Positions 17,905-26,234 of a stretch of 64,000 nt of DNA are shown piece by piece. Location of the stretch: assembly GCA_934100165.1 (NCBI GenBank), contig CAKOPN010000006.1, positions 61,839-125,838 of the forward strand, in the 5' to 3' direction. Every line of letters begins with the position of its first letter. Position 1 is the stretch's first letter. The stretch comes from an uncultured Bacilli bacterium (GTDB lineage Bacteria; Bacillota_I; Bacilli_A; RF39; UBA660). Made by a program: the position numbers and the translations under genes. The notes beneath the pieces were generated by a model. That model was not told the origin of the DNA, did no database searches, and worked only from the letters and a program-made list of their open reading frames with translations.

Positions 17905-18593
17905 TTATTTTTCTAGATAATTTCTATTTAAATAATATGCAAGTTTCATAAGTGTTTTGGCAGATTTTGTTCTTAAATATCTTTCATCAAGTATATATTC
18001 AGATTCAAACCTTGTCCTGTCAAGAGCATCAGCATCCTTTAATATATTGCCAATAACTCTAGCCTTTTTTTTTCATTTTTAGTTAAATTAAAATATGATG
18101 ATACATTGTTGAATCCTACTTCTTCGTTCTTTTTTATATCAAAACCAGTTGTTCTTTCATCATGAAAGCTTATGGCTGCAGATATAATTCTAAGATCACT
18201 GGTACTATATTTGTCCTTTAGGCTATCTTGAGCAATAATTGCACCTTTTAACCCATGCCTTATATCATCATCATTTTCTCTTCCCTCATCATGATACATC
18301 GCAGATTCCATAAGCAAATTTATATTCTCTTTTATATTTTCAAATTTTGCTATTAAGAAAGCAAAAAGCATGACATTACCGGCGTGCTTTTTCCCATGAC
18401 AATTTGTTTTTCTTTTATATAAATTTCGTTTATCGATTTCGTTTATCCATTTTCTTATATATGACTTCTCGTCAGATGATAATTTTTCTATAATTTCACT
18501 TTTTTCTTTTTGCTTAAGTGATGAGAACTCAATGTACTTTGGTAAATGTAAATTATCATCTTTCATTTCATATATGACATTTATTCTATCCAT
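17905..18593 (-). pseudogene. HD-domain protein, split by a frameshift at a run of nine A's
   Basis: The reading frame from 18593 encodes an HD-type phosphohydrolase-like protein with His-rich motifs (NCHGKKHAGNV near 62-72, YHDEGREND near 98-106) and stops at 18039. Just before the stop, at 18065-18073, the coding strand has nine A's. In the -1 frame the protein continues with RVIGNILKDADALDRTRF, the expected end of an HD domain, to a TAA at 17905-17907. One added A, or a -1 slip on A AAA AAA, gives a continuous 229-residue protein. Assembly error, mutation, phase variation and programmed slippage are all possible. No Asp/His ligand appears lost. Confidence 0.75.
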
Positions 18594-18601
18594 ATATACT
18601 C

Positions 18602-20779
18602 CTATCTAAATAATCTATATTGTACCTTTTCACGTAAATTGTATGTGTCCTTCATTTCTCCTTCAAGAGCCATTGTATAATATTTTTGCCCATTTTTGTC
18701 CATGCTTACAACATAATTAGATGATGGTAATGTATCAATAGTAGAATATAAGAAGTTATAGTAAGGTGATAAATTCATATCCATATAACTCATGATATAA
18801 GTAAATAATAAATCATCACTTAAATATTTTGTGTCATCAAAATCCATGTCATAGTTACTTAATATTAACGCTTCAGTGTTAAACTGACGATATGTGCTTT
18901 CTAAATCATATTTTTTGTTTAAGAAATTTGTTAAGAAAAGAGCATCTTGTCCTGTTTTGGTTTGAAGATGTGGCAAATGATCACCAAAGAAAACAATTAT
19001 AGTTTCTTCATCGATGGTGTTTATATAATCATATAATTTTTTCAAGGAAGCATCTGCTAAGTACATTCCCTTGGCATATGACTTGATTGTTCCTGTTACA
19101 TCATCATTATAGTCAGTTTCTGTTACTTCAAACTCATAGTCTTTATATCTTTCTTCATAATATGGCATATGACCACCCATAGTTATAGCAAAGTAAAAAG
19201 TTTTTTCGTCCTTTTTTTTGTTATTAAAGTATTCAATTACTTGATTCATTAAATAGTCATCAGTGACATATGATTTTTGTTTTAGTTCATCATATAAGTG
19301 ATGCCTTTCATCTACGCCATAAAAATCATAAACATTATCACATTTGAACATCTCTTTGCTTGAAGCATTTAATATTACTGTTTTATAACCGTTATTTTTA
19401 AATTCTTTAATTATAGATGGAGTGTTACTACTTAGTTTTTTATTGTAAAGTTGCATGTAAGGTATGTATCCTTTACTAAAATAGTTTAGGCTTCCTCCTG
19501 TTAAAATTTCAAATTCAACATTAGAACTTATACCACCATATGATGGAGTAATCATTTCTACAACTTTTCCTTTTTCTTTTAATGCATGATAATTTGGTGT
19601 TACATCTTGACTAAACTTTATGCCATCTATTTTAGAAGCATCCCAGAAAGACTCTGAAAATACCACTATGACATTTGGCTTCCCTATTTTCCCTTTGTTT
19701 GGACTTTCTTTAACATTTGATAAAAGTTCATCAACTTCTTCTTCCTCGTAACCGATTGGTTCATATCGTCTTGTTTCTAGCAATTTTCCATACATGCCAC
19801 CAATTACACCATACTTACTATAATACTTTGTGTTACTTACTGTCATTGTGTAATCCTTGATACTTTTATAATTGTAAACATTATTTAAAATAAACTTATC
19901 CAACCTTGAAATCGGTATGAAAAGTACTATAAGCATACATAAAGAAACTATAAATACGCAAATATTTTTTTTCTTTGTTTTAAATACAAGATTATTGTTA
20001 TAACAAATATGTAGTAAATATATAAAAATTGCACCCACAATTATTGTTGGGAAAATCACATAATTTATTGCATTTATAAGAGTAACATCTACGAAATTAG
20101 TAAGTTCTCCTGTTGTCTCCAAAAAAGAAACGTCAGTAAGAAGTAATGTATCACTTGTGTAAAAAATTCTCATTTGGTTTGCTACAAACAAAAATAAAAA
20201 CACTAAGAAAAATGTTAAAGTTGTTACGAACGTATTTCTAATTACAGACAATACAAGAAGATATATTGTATAGGCGATAATTAACGTCAAAACTAATGAG
20301 CAAAATGTTAATGTTAACTTTGGTGTTCCGAATGTACAAATTTTGTAATATATTTCAAGAATTATTATGCTTATAAGTGGCATTGAAAAATTAACTACCT
20401 TTTTTAATTTTTCATTCTTAATAATTGTTTTGTCCTCTTTATTTAATTCTATCTTTCTTGCTTTCCTAGTAATTCTTATTGCTAATACAGCAATTAACCC
20501 TAGTGTTAACGACTCAACAATTGACAATCCACTCATATATTCGTACATGAAAATACAACCTACTAGCATATATATCGTCATAATAGCTATAGGCTTTTTA
20601 TACGATAATTCATTCTTGTGATACCACATAAAAGATAACAAGAAAAACTCTATTGGAAAGACTATATACATAAAAAACGGAGACAAGCTTTCAAATATAT
20701 TTACTAAAACTGCTGTAAAAATAAATAAAAGCGTAGTAAACAAATAAAATTTTGTTTTATTTTCAAATACTTCCTTCAT
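18602..20779 (-). CDS. LTA-synthase-like membrane sulfatase-fold phosphotransferase
   Basis: A ~725-residue protein with about eight N-terminal membrane segments (residues ~10-300) and an extracytoplasmic alkaline-phosphatase/sulfatase-fold domain, as in lipoteichoic acid synthase and related phosphoglycerol transferases. Metal-site motifs include NVIVVFSESFWD, FAITMGGHMPYY and IIVFFGDHLPH. At the nucleophile position (SYGGISSNVEFE) a Ser appears where the family usually has Thr. The start at 20779 (MKEVFENK) has GAGGGG upstream. It lies 11 bp after prsW. A wall-polymer role is inferred; the exact polymer is unknown. Confidence 0.82.
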   Translation of the reverse strand: MKEVFENKTKFYLFTTLLFIFTAVLVNIFESLSPFFMYIVFPIEFFLLSFMWYHKNELSYKKPIAIMTIYMLVGCIFMYEYMSGLSIVESLTLGLIAVLAIRITRKARKIELNKEDKTIIKNEKLKKVVNFSMPLISIIILEIYYKICTFGTPKLTLTFCSLVLTLIIAYTIYLLVLSVIRNTFVTTLTFFLVFLFLFVANQMRIFYTSDTLLLTDVSFLETTGELTNFVDVTLINAINYVIFPTIIVGAIFIYLLHICYNNNLVFKTKKKNICVFIVSLCMLIVLFIPISRLDKFILNNVYNYKSIKDYTMTVSNTKYYSKYGVIGGMYGKLLETRRYEPIGYEEEEVDELLSNVKESPNKGKIGKPNVIVVFSESFWDASKIDGIKFSQDVTPNYHALKEKGKVVEMITPSYGGISSNVEFEILTGGSLNYFSKGYIPYMQLYNKKLSSNTPSIIKEFKNNGYKTVILNASSKEMFKCDNVYDFYGVDERHHLYDELKQKSYVTDDYLMNQVIEYFNNKKKDEKTFYFAITMGGHMPYYEERYKDYEFEVTETDYNDDVTGTIKSYAKGMYLADASLKKLYDYINTIDEETIIVFFGDHLPHLQTKTGQDALFLTNFLNKKYDLESTYRQFNTEALILSNYDMDFDDTKYLSDDLLFTYIMSYMDMNLSPYYNFLYSTIDTLPSSNYVVSMDKNGQKYYTMALEGEMKDTYNLREKVQYRLFR

Positions 20780-20790
20780 TTTAATACCCC

Positions 20791-21486
20791 TCAATCATTC
20801 AACACTATAGCTTTATTCGAGTGCTTTTTAATTTGTTTATAAGCTATTATATACAAAAATGCTACAAATGCAAAGAATATTATAAGCGCATTTTCATTTT
20901 CTGTTAATAGTAAAAAGTCAAAGAATCCATGAAATATAATTGGTATTATTAAACTTACTATGATATACCTTTTTTCTCTTACTTTGTTACCTATTCTTTT
21001 CATAAGTTTGGCTTTTCCCATATAGTATCCCATTGACACTCCAAAAAAAGCATGAGCTGGTACTGAAACAAGAGCTCTTAATAAAGCTGCACTTTGTCCA
21101 TATTTCAAAACATACAAAATATTTTCTAAAGTAGCAAATCCTAGCGATGTAAAAACGGCATACACTATTCCATCATACATATAGTTGAATGCCTTGTTAT
21201 TATATCCTTTCTTGTAAACAAATAATGCTTTGTATAATTCTTCGACTAAAGCTACACCTATGAAGCCAACTAAAAATGAATGCAAATTTACATTCGTAAT
21301 ATTATCAAACAACTTTATTAGCAATAACTCTGTTACTGTCGCAGGTACAGTAGCAAGTACACCTGAAAAGAAGAGTGTAACTAAGAGTGAAACTGGTTCT
21401 TTTTCAAATACATCTTTTTTATAAACAAAGTAACTAAGTATTGCAGTTGGTAGAATTGCAAGTAATACTGTATAAACTAGTTCCAA
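20791..21486 (-). CDS. prsW: PrsW-family intramembrane metalloprotease
   Basis: The 231-residue protein has about seven hydrophobic segments and the family motifs in order: ALVEELYKA (Glu-Glu pair), GFATLENILY, PAHAFFGVSMG and FHGFFDF, which carry the predicted metal ligands. In Bacillus subtilis PrsW cleaves the anti-sigma factor RsiW; no anti-sigma gene is visible here, so the substrate is unknown. The start codon is TTG after AAGGGTGTGAT. A TTTACA-17-TATACT promoter lies just upstream and probably drives prsW and the LTA-synthase-like gene. Confidence 0.87.
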   Translation of the reverse strand: MELVYTVLLAILPTAILSYFVYKKDVFEKEPVSLLVTLFFSGVLATVPATVTELLLIKLFDNITNVNLHSFLVGFIGVALVEELYKALFVYKKGYNNKAFNYMYDGIVYAVFTSLGFATLENILYVLKYGQSAALLRALVSVPAHAFFGVSMGYYMGKAKLMKRIGNKVREKRYIIVSLIIPIIFHGFFDFLLLTENENALIIFFAFVAFLYIIAYKQIKKHSNKAIVLND

Positions 21487-21517
21487 ATTATCACACCCTT
21501 TATTCTCTTGTATCTTT

Positions 21518-21546
21518 AGTATAACACTTTGGAAAGATAGTGTAAA
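21518..21546 (-). promoter_or_regulatory. Promoter of the prsW operon
   Basis: TTTACA (21541-21546) and TATACT (21518-21523) with a 17-base spacer, about 30 bases upstream of the prsW ribosome site. Confidence 0.65.
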
Positions 21547-21582
21547 TTTTAAAATAGCTTAACATTTTTTATGTGTAAATAC

Positions 21583-21623
21583 AAAAAAGAATCAACACCT
21601 GTCTATTTACATTGTCGATTCTT
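21583..21623 (-). terminator. Terminator of the rubrerythrin-perR operon
   Basis: On the minus strand AAGAATC pairs with GATTCTT around a ~20-base loop and is followed by T's (21583-21588). It lies 9 bases after the rubrerythrin stop. Confidence 0.75.
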
Positions 21624-21631
21624 TTGCTATT

Positions 21632-22183
21632 TTACAAATAATTGTCGCTTTTTACTTCCATAAAACTTTGTGGATGTTTACATACTGGACATACATCTAA
21701 AGCATTTTCTCCTACATATACATGTCCACAGTTTCTACATATCCAAATTTTTTCACCATCTTTGTGGAAAACTTTTTTATCTTTTACATTTTTTAGAAGT
21801 GCTAAATATCTTTCTTCATGTTCTTTTTCTATTTTACCTACAGCTTCAAACAAATATGCAAGCTCATCAAAACCTTCTTCTTTAGCAGTCTTAGCAAACT
21901 CTTTGTACATTTCTGTCCATTCAAAATTTTCACCACTTGCAGCATCTTTTAAATTTTCTTCTGTTGAAGGAACTTCTCCACCATTTAAATATTTAAACCA
22001 AAGTTTGGCATGTTCCTTTTCATTATTAGCAGTTTCTTCAAAAATTGAAGCGATTTGCTCATAACCATCTTTTTTTGCTTTTGATGCATAATAAGTGTAT
22101 TTGTTTCTTGCACAGCTTTCTCCTTTGAATGCTGTCATTAAATTTTCAACAGTCTTTGTTCCTTTTAATTTACTATAATCCAT
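21632..22183 (-). CDS. rbr: Rubrerythrin
   Basis: A non-haem iron peroxidase of anaerobes that reduces hydrogen peroxide. The 183-residue product has a four-helix ferritin-like domain with two EExxH-type motifs (ETANNEKEHAKLW and AVGKIEKEHEERYLALL) and a C-terminal rubredoxin-like iron site with CRNCGHVY and CPVCKHPQ (about 149-170). The gene is 27 bp downstream of a Fur/PerR regulator, the typical peroxide-stress pair. An anaerobic or microaerophilic lifestyle is implied. Confidence 0.95.
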   Translation of the reverse strand: MDYSKLKGTKTVENLMTAFKGESCARNKYTYYASKAKKDGYEQIASIFEETANNEKEHAKLWFKYLNGGEVPSTEENLKDAASGENFEWTEMYKEFAKTAKEEGFDELAYLFEAVGKIEKEHEERYLALLKNVKDKKVFHKDGEKIWICRNCGHVYVGENALDVCPVCKHPQSFMEVKSDNYL

Positions 22184-22210
22184 TTCAAAATTCCTTTCCT
22201 TCTTATTATC

Positions 22211-22606
22211 TTAATTAGCCTTGTCTTCATTCTTTCTACACTCATCACAGTAACCATCTAGTAAAACATTATAATGCTCTATTTTTTCAGATCTGTTTTT
22301 AAAATGTTTTTGCACAATTGTTAGAAGTTCATCATCAAAAATATCTGTAATCTTATCACACTTCAAACATTCAAAATGAACATGTCCGTCATAGTAGTCA
22401 TATCTATCCACACCACTTTGTGTCTTTACAATGTAAATTTTATTTTCTTCGACAAATTTTTTTACATTTCTATATACAGTGGCTTGTCCAATAGTTGGAT
22501 CTTTTTCTTTCACCAAGGTGTAAAGTTCTTGTGCAGTTGGATGACTCCTATTATTCTTTAAAACCTCTAAGATAATATTTTTTTGACTTGTGTTTCTGGA
22601 ATTCAT
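22211..22606 (-). CDS. perR: Fur-family repressor, PerR-like
   Basis: The 131-residue product has a winged helix (TIGQATVYRNVKKF near 37-50), then a dimerisation domain with the metal site HVHFECLKC and a C-terminal CDEC, giving the structural zinc CxxC pairs. The position equivalent to Asp85 of Bacillus PerR is Asp (VDRYDYYDG), as in PerR, whereas Fur usually has Glu. With rubrerythrin immediately downstream, peroxide sensing is the best guess. The promoter holds a perfect Fur-type palindrome, so the operon is probably autoregulated. Confidence 0.85.
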   Translation of the reverse strand: MNSRNTSQKNIILEVLKNNRSHPTAQELYTLVKEKDPTIGQATVYRNVKKFVEENKIYIVKTQSGVDRYDYYDGHVHFECLKCDKITDIFDDELLTIVQKHFKNRSEKIEHYNVLLDGYCDECRKNEDKAN

Positions 22607-22617
22607 GTGCCAGCTCC

Positions 22618-22640
22618 TTAATGATAATAATTATCATTAA
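22618..22640. promoter_or_regulatory. Fur/PerR operator, perfect 11-1-11 palindrome
   Basis: Both strands read TTAATGATAAT-A-ATTATCATTAA. The core TGATAATAATTATCA (22622-22636) matches the 7-1-7 Fur box of Bacillus exactly, rather than the PerR box (TTATAATNATTATAA). It covers the likely transcription start and ribosome site of perR. Confidence 0.88.
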
Positions 22641-22641
22641 C

Positions 22642-22670
22642 AATATATCATGTTCTTTTTAAAAAGTAAA
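22642..22670 (-). promoter_or_regulatory. Promoter of the perR-rubrerythrin operon
   Basis: TTTACT (22665-22670) and TATATT (22642-22647) with a 17-base spacer. The Fur-type palindrome begins one base downstream of the -10. Confidence 0.6.
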
Positions 22671-22711
22671 TAGTAAAAATAATTTTGTTTAAAGATATTC
22701 AATGTTGATAC

Positions 22712-23413
22712 CTAACTATTTGTTTTTACTTTTTTTCTGCTGCTTATAATAGGCGTTGTTACTTCTTTATCATTTAGATAATCAATATCAATTATTCTAT
22801 CGCTTTTGGATGTTTCCTTTACAAGCCTATAAAGATAGTTTTGCCAATCTTCTACTGTCGAATACCCACCATAATAAAGTTCATAATCTGAAAAATGTGT
22901 GCAACCACATGTTAATAATGAAAAATCCTTATCTTGAGCGTTAGCTTATTCTATAATTCTTACAGTAGATTCGCATGGATACATTGAGGTCACTAAAGTA
23001 TAATTTTCTAATGACATATCGCCACAAAATGATGATTTGCACAACTTTACGTTTCCTAATTTTGTTGGAATCAAAAATGGATCTATTGCTGTTATACTTC
23101 CTTTGTTTATGCTTTGCTGACATATATCTATCTTTTCTGCTAGTGTTGGGAAAAAGCCACTTGCTACTTCTAAGATATCTTGATTTAGGCCATATTTTTC
23201 ATTTATAAAATCCATAAATTTCTTATACACATCTCTATCGTCTGATAATGCAGAAATATGTGAATATATTTGACTAAGTATATCAATGTGTTCAAAATCA
23301 TGATAGTAACGTAAAAAGTTATCTCTTATAAAAGCTAAAGCTTTGCTGTCATATCCATGACCATATTCTTTTAAATACTCTTCTAGTTTTTTAGTTAACT
23401 CTGCATCACTCAT
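22712..23413 (-). pseudogene. Unknown protein (possible SAM-methyltransferase fold) interrupted by an in-frame TAA
   Basis: From 23413 the frame codes for 155 residues ending at TAA (22946-22948). The same frame then stays open for 77 more codons to a TAG at 22712-22714, with protein-like composition (for example LLTCGCTHFSDYELYYGG). The segment ILEVASGFFPTLAEKI near 80-95 resembles a nucleotide or SAM-binding loop. I do not recognise the family. A single-base nonsense change, read-through, or sequence error would explain it. It follows the TtcA-like gene by 24 bp. Confidence 0.65.
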
Positions 23414-23437
23414 CTTTTAACTCCCTACCTACGTCTT

Positions 23438-24274
23438 TTACTTATCATAATCATCTAAAAAAGAATATTCTTTTCCATCTTTTTTGTATCCTAATATGGT
23501 GTTTAGATTTACATTACAAGCACTTTTAAAAATATTGAAGTCAATATTGGCATTTTTTGTTTTTAAATATTTTATTAACTCTTTTACTTCTTTTCTTTTA
23601 CTTACGGATTCATCACTTGCTGATCTTTCAGTAAAACTACAAGCACAGTTCAAGAAAGTTAGATTATTAAAGTCCCTCCAAGATATTATATCTTTTTCAC
23701 GTATTAGATAAAGTGGTCTTATTAACTCTAATCCTTCAAAGTTTTCACTATGAAGTTTTGGTAGCATTGTTTTAAATTCTGCACCATATAGCATACTTAG
23801 CAAAGTTGTCTCTATTACATCATCGAAATGATGACCAAGTGCTATTTTGTTGCATCCTAGTTCTTTAGCCTTGCTATAAAGAAATCCCCTACGCATTCTT
23901 GCACACATATAACATGGTTTTTCCTCATTTAATTTTTCAGCAATGCTAAAGATATCACTTTCAAACATTTGAATATTTATATTAAGTATTTTGGCATTGT
24001 TTATTATTTTATCAACATTTTCTTTTCTGTATCCTGGGTTCATTACGACATATATAGCATCAAAATTTATTTTTCCGTGACGTTTTAACTCTTCTATACA
24101 CTTAGCAAGCAAAAAAGAATCTTTACCACCAGAGATGCATACCATAACCCTATCGTTTTCATTTATCAACTTATAATCTTTTACTGCACGAGTAAATCTA
24201 CTCCATATCTCCTTACGATATTTTTTTATTATACTTCTTTCTATTTCTTTATATCTTTCTTCATTATTATTCAT
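23438..24274 (-). CDS. TtcA/TilS-like PP-loop ATPase (tRNA thiolation family)
   Basis: The 278-residue product has the PP-loop SGGKDS (about 48-53) that adenylates a tRNA base and a CYMCARMRRG Cys pair near 130-139, followed by ALGHHFDDVIETTL. This is the TtcA arrangement, in which the two Cys hold a 4Fe-4S cluster for 2-thiocytidine synthesis. A third Cys-containing stretch, LNCACSFTE, lies near 210. The true substrate (C32 of tRNA or another) cannot be told from sequence. It is likely co-transcribed with the interrupted gene downstream. Confidence 0.85.
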   Translation of the reverse strand: MNNNEERYKEIERSIIKKYRKEIWSRFTRAVKDYKLINENDRVMVCISGGKDSFLLAKCIEELKRHGKINFDAIYVVMNPGYRKENVDKIINNAKILNINIQMFESDIFSIAEKLNEEKPCYMCARMRRGFLYSKAKELGCNKIALGHHFDDVIETTLLSMLYGAEFKTMLPKLHSENFEGLELIRPLYLIREKDIISWRDFNNLTFLNCACSFTERSASDESVSKRKEVKELIKYLKTKNANIDFNIFKSACNVNLNTILGYKKDGKEYSFLDDYDK

Positions 24275-24330
24275 ATTACGGCTCCTTAAACACCAATGAA
24301 TTATAACAGGATAATAAGAATTTTACAATA

Positions 24331-24352
24331 AAAAAAGAAGCCTTGCGGCTCC
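24331..24352 (-). terminator. Terminator of hsp20
   Basis: GGAGCC-GCAA-GGCTTC stem-loop followed by seven T's on the minus strand, touching the last base of the stop codon. Confidence 0.88.
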
Positions 24353-24738
24353 TATTCTATTTCAATTAGTTTTTTATTCTCAGACTCTTCAACTTTTGGC
24401 ACTTTAATCTTCAAAATACCATTTTCAAATTTAGCTGTAATATCATCTGTTCTTAATTCGCCTAAATAGAAAGATCTTTCAAATTTACCATATTTTCTTT
24501 CGTGGCAAATATAATTTTTCTTTTCTTCTTTTTCGTCTTCTTTCTTTTCGGCAGTTATAGTTAAGTAGCCATCCTTAGATTCTACTTTAATATCTTCTTT
24601 TCTAAATCCAGGAATATCAACTTCTATGTTATAATTACCATCCTTTTCGTAAACATCACATTTCATTGTATTTGTATTAGGTGTCATAAAATCATTGAAT
24701 ACATCGTCTAAGAAATAATTTCTTGGTACTAATTTCAT
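24352..24738 (-). CDS. Small heat-shock protein (Hsp20/alpha-crystallin)
   Basis: An ATP-independent holdase. The ~128-residue product has the alpha-crystallin domain (DVYEKDGNYNIEVDIPGF onward) and the C-terminal beta-strand ending ENGILKIKVPK. I choose the ATG at 24738 because it lies 6 bases after AGGAAGG; an ATG two codons upstream touches that site. It is a single-gene unit with its own promoter and terminator and a CIRCE-like element over the promoter, pointing to HrcA control. Confidence 0.92.
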   Translation of the reverse strand: MKLVPRNYFLDDVFNDFMTPNTNTMKCDVYEKDGNYNIEVDIPGFRKEDIKVESKDGYLTITAEKKEDEKEEKKNYICHERKYGKFERSFYLGELRTDDITAKFENGILKIKVPKVEESENKKLIEIE

Positions 24739-24763
24739 ATCCATCCTTCCTTTCACAATTGTA

Positions 24764-24791
24764 ATTATAGCACTATATTAGCAGATGTCAA
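24764..24791 (-). promoter_or_regulatory. Promoter of hsp20
   Basis: Consensus TTGACA (24786-24791) and consensus TATAAT (24764-24769) with a 16-base spacer. Confidence 0.88.
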
Positions 24792-24804
24792 TAGAGAGTG
24801 CTAA
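24778..24804. promoter_or_regulatory. Degenerate CIRCE operator
   Basis: On the minus strand TTAGCACTC (perfect half), nine bases, then ATCTGCTAA, which matches six of nine bases of the consensus GAGTGCTAA. The element overlaps the -35 of the hsp20 promoter, the usual place for HrcA repression. Confidence 0.65.
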
Positions 24805-24911
24805 TTTTTTTTATTTTTTTTGACACAGTATTATTATGATGTGTAAAAGGAAGAAATATTCTCATTATTGAAAATAAATTTACTTTTTCCAAAAAATGGT
24901 AAAACGCTTTA

Positions 24912-25937
24912 TTAGTCAGTGAAGTGACCATATCTTGCTTTTTCTTCATAGCATATATTTTTTAAATTTAAATCTTTAATTATATTTTTTGGTGTACATT
25001 CATCATATAAAGACTCAGGAACTTCCAAATCTTTATTATTAGCTCTTATATAAATTGCTAAAGGCTTTTCCACTCCTATTGCATAAGATAACTGAACCAC
25101 ACAAGTATCAAATTCAGGATGACGTGATAATACTTTTTTAGCAATTTCTCTTGCTTTATAAGCACCGCTTCTATCAACTTTAGTTGGATCTTTTCCTGAG
25201 AATGCTCCACCTCCTACACTAGCAAATGAATGATAGCTATCAACAACTATTTTTCTACCAGTTAGTCCTGCATCTCCAGAAAAACCACCAATTAAAAATT
25301 TGCCTGTTGGATTTATTAAATACTTTTCAACTTTGATATTGTATCTTGCACAAATTTCATCACAAATTCTAATAATTATTTTGTCTGTATCTTCTCTTTC
25401 CTGTTCTGTGTTTTGGTAACATATGGTAAAAGTTTTGATTCCAGCAAGTTTTCCTTCACTAGTATATTCGCCTGTTATTTGTGCTTTACCATCTGGCAAA
25501 AATCTTTTGTCATTTTGACGAAGGACATCATAAGTCATGCTAAGTTTTTGTAAAATAACCATCGCTAAAGGAAGCATTTCTTCTGTATCTCTACAAGCAA
25601 ATCCAAACATCATACCATTATCACCGGCACCACCTACTTCATCATTAGTGCCAAGTGCTATGTCATGGCTTTGCTTTCCTAAATTATTTATAATTTCATA
25701 ATTTGTTTCATAACCAACGTCTTTTAATACTCTTTTAACTACATTTTGCACATCAACTTCTGCACTGCTTGTAACTTCACCTGTTATAAATATTTTACCT
25801 TTTCCTCCCATCACTTCGATTCCACATCTTGCATTCTTATCCTTTTCTAGGTAAGCATCTAAAAGTGCGTCACTTATTTGATCACAAACTTTGTCTGGAT
25901 GCCCCCTAAATACTATTTCATTACTATACAATTTCAT
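24912..25937 (-). CDS. metK: S-adenosylmethionine synthetase (short form)
   Basis: It makes SAM from methionine and ATP. The ~341-residue product has RGHPDKVCDQISDALLD near 12-28, GGAGDNGMMFG in the middle, TGKFLIGGFSGDAGLTGRKI, and the P-loop-like GGGAFSGKDPTKVDRSGAY. It is shorter than the 380-400 residues of the Bacillus or E. coli enzymes, but all core motifs are present. The start at 25937 (MKLYSNEI) follows AGGAG; an upstream in-frame start would lie inside the riboswitch. Expression is controlled by the SAM-I riboswitch. Confidence 0.94.
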   Translation of the reverse strand: MKLYSNEIVFRGHPDKVCDQISDALLDAYLEKDKNARCGIEVMGGKGKIFITGEVTSSAEVDVQNVVKRVLKDVGYETNYEIINNLGKQSHDIALGTNDEVGGAGDNGMMFGFACRDTEEMLPLAMVILQKLSMTYDVLRQNDKRFLPDGKAQITGEYTSEGKLAGIKTFTICYQNTEQEREDTDKIIIRICDEICARYNIKVEKYLINPTGKFLIGGFSGDAGLTGRKIVVDSYHSFASVGGGAFSGKDPTKVDRSGAYKAREIAKKVLSRHPEFDTCVVQLSYAIGVEKPLAIYIRANNKDLEVPESLYDECTPKNIIKDLNLKNICYEEKARYGHFTD

Positions 25938-25992
25938 ATTTTCTCCTTCTTTCATTTTTGTAAGTATTTTTATTTCCATCTCACAAAAAAAC

Positions 25993-26108
25993 ACCCAAGA
26001 TAACTTTATCTTGAGTGACGAAGTTATCTCATAGTTCTAGCATTACCACCTAATTCAATAGGTTGGTGTGACTTCACAGGGCTAGTCCCTCCATCACTCT
26101 TTATAAGA
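25993..26108 (-). promoter_or_regulatory. SAM-I (S-box) riboswitch with terminator
   Basis: The minus strand reads GATGGAGGGACTAGCCC then GTGAAGTCACACCAACC, the conserved S-box core. The P1 stem is TCTTATA (26102-26108) with TATGAGA (26027-26033). A terminator hairpin (25994-26015, CTCAAGATAA/TTATCTTGGG) followed by T's lies 3' of it. SAM binding should stop transcription before metK. Confidence 0.95.
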
Positions 26109-26117
26109 TGTAATCTA

Positions 26118-26145
26118 ATTATACAATACGATAAAAAATTTGCAA
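26118..26145 (-). promoter_or_regulatory. Promoter of the metK riboswitch transcript
   Basis: TTGCAA (26140-26145) and TATAAT (26118-26123) with a 16-base spacer, ending just before the S-box P1 stem. Confidence 0.75.
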
Positions 26146-26187
26146 GTGTTTGCTAATAAAGTAATAATATTTTTACAAAAAAATAAA

Positions 26188-26214
26188 GATAAAGCTTTGT
26201 GTATATGCTTTACC
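26188..26214 (-). terminator. Terminator after the Asn/Gln-rich membrane protein
   Basis: GGTAAAGC pairs with GCTTTATC (one G-U pair) around an 11-base loop, then a T-rich tract on the minus strand. Confidence 0.7.
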
Positions 26215-26234
26215 TTTTTAAATTACTTTATACT

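Noticed and set aside
21642..22064. Plus-strand frames opposite rubrerythrin
   Set aside because: Shadow of the rubrerythrin gene; Cys/His content comes from the rubredoxin codons, and there is no ribosome site.
22756..22944. Plus-strand 62-codon frame
   Set aside because: It lies opposite the continuation of the interrupted gene at 22712-23413 and has no ribosome site.
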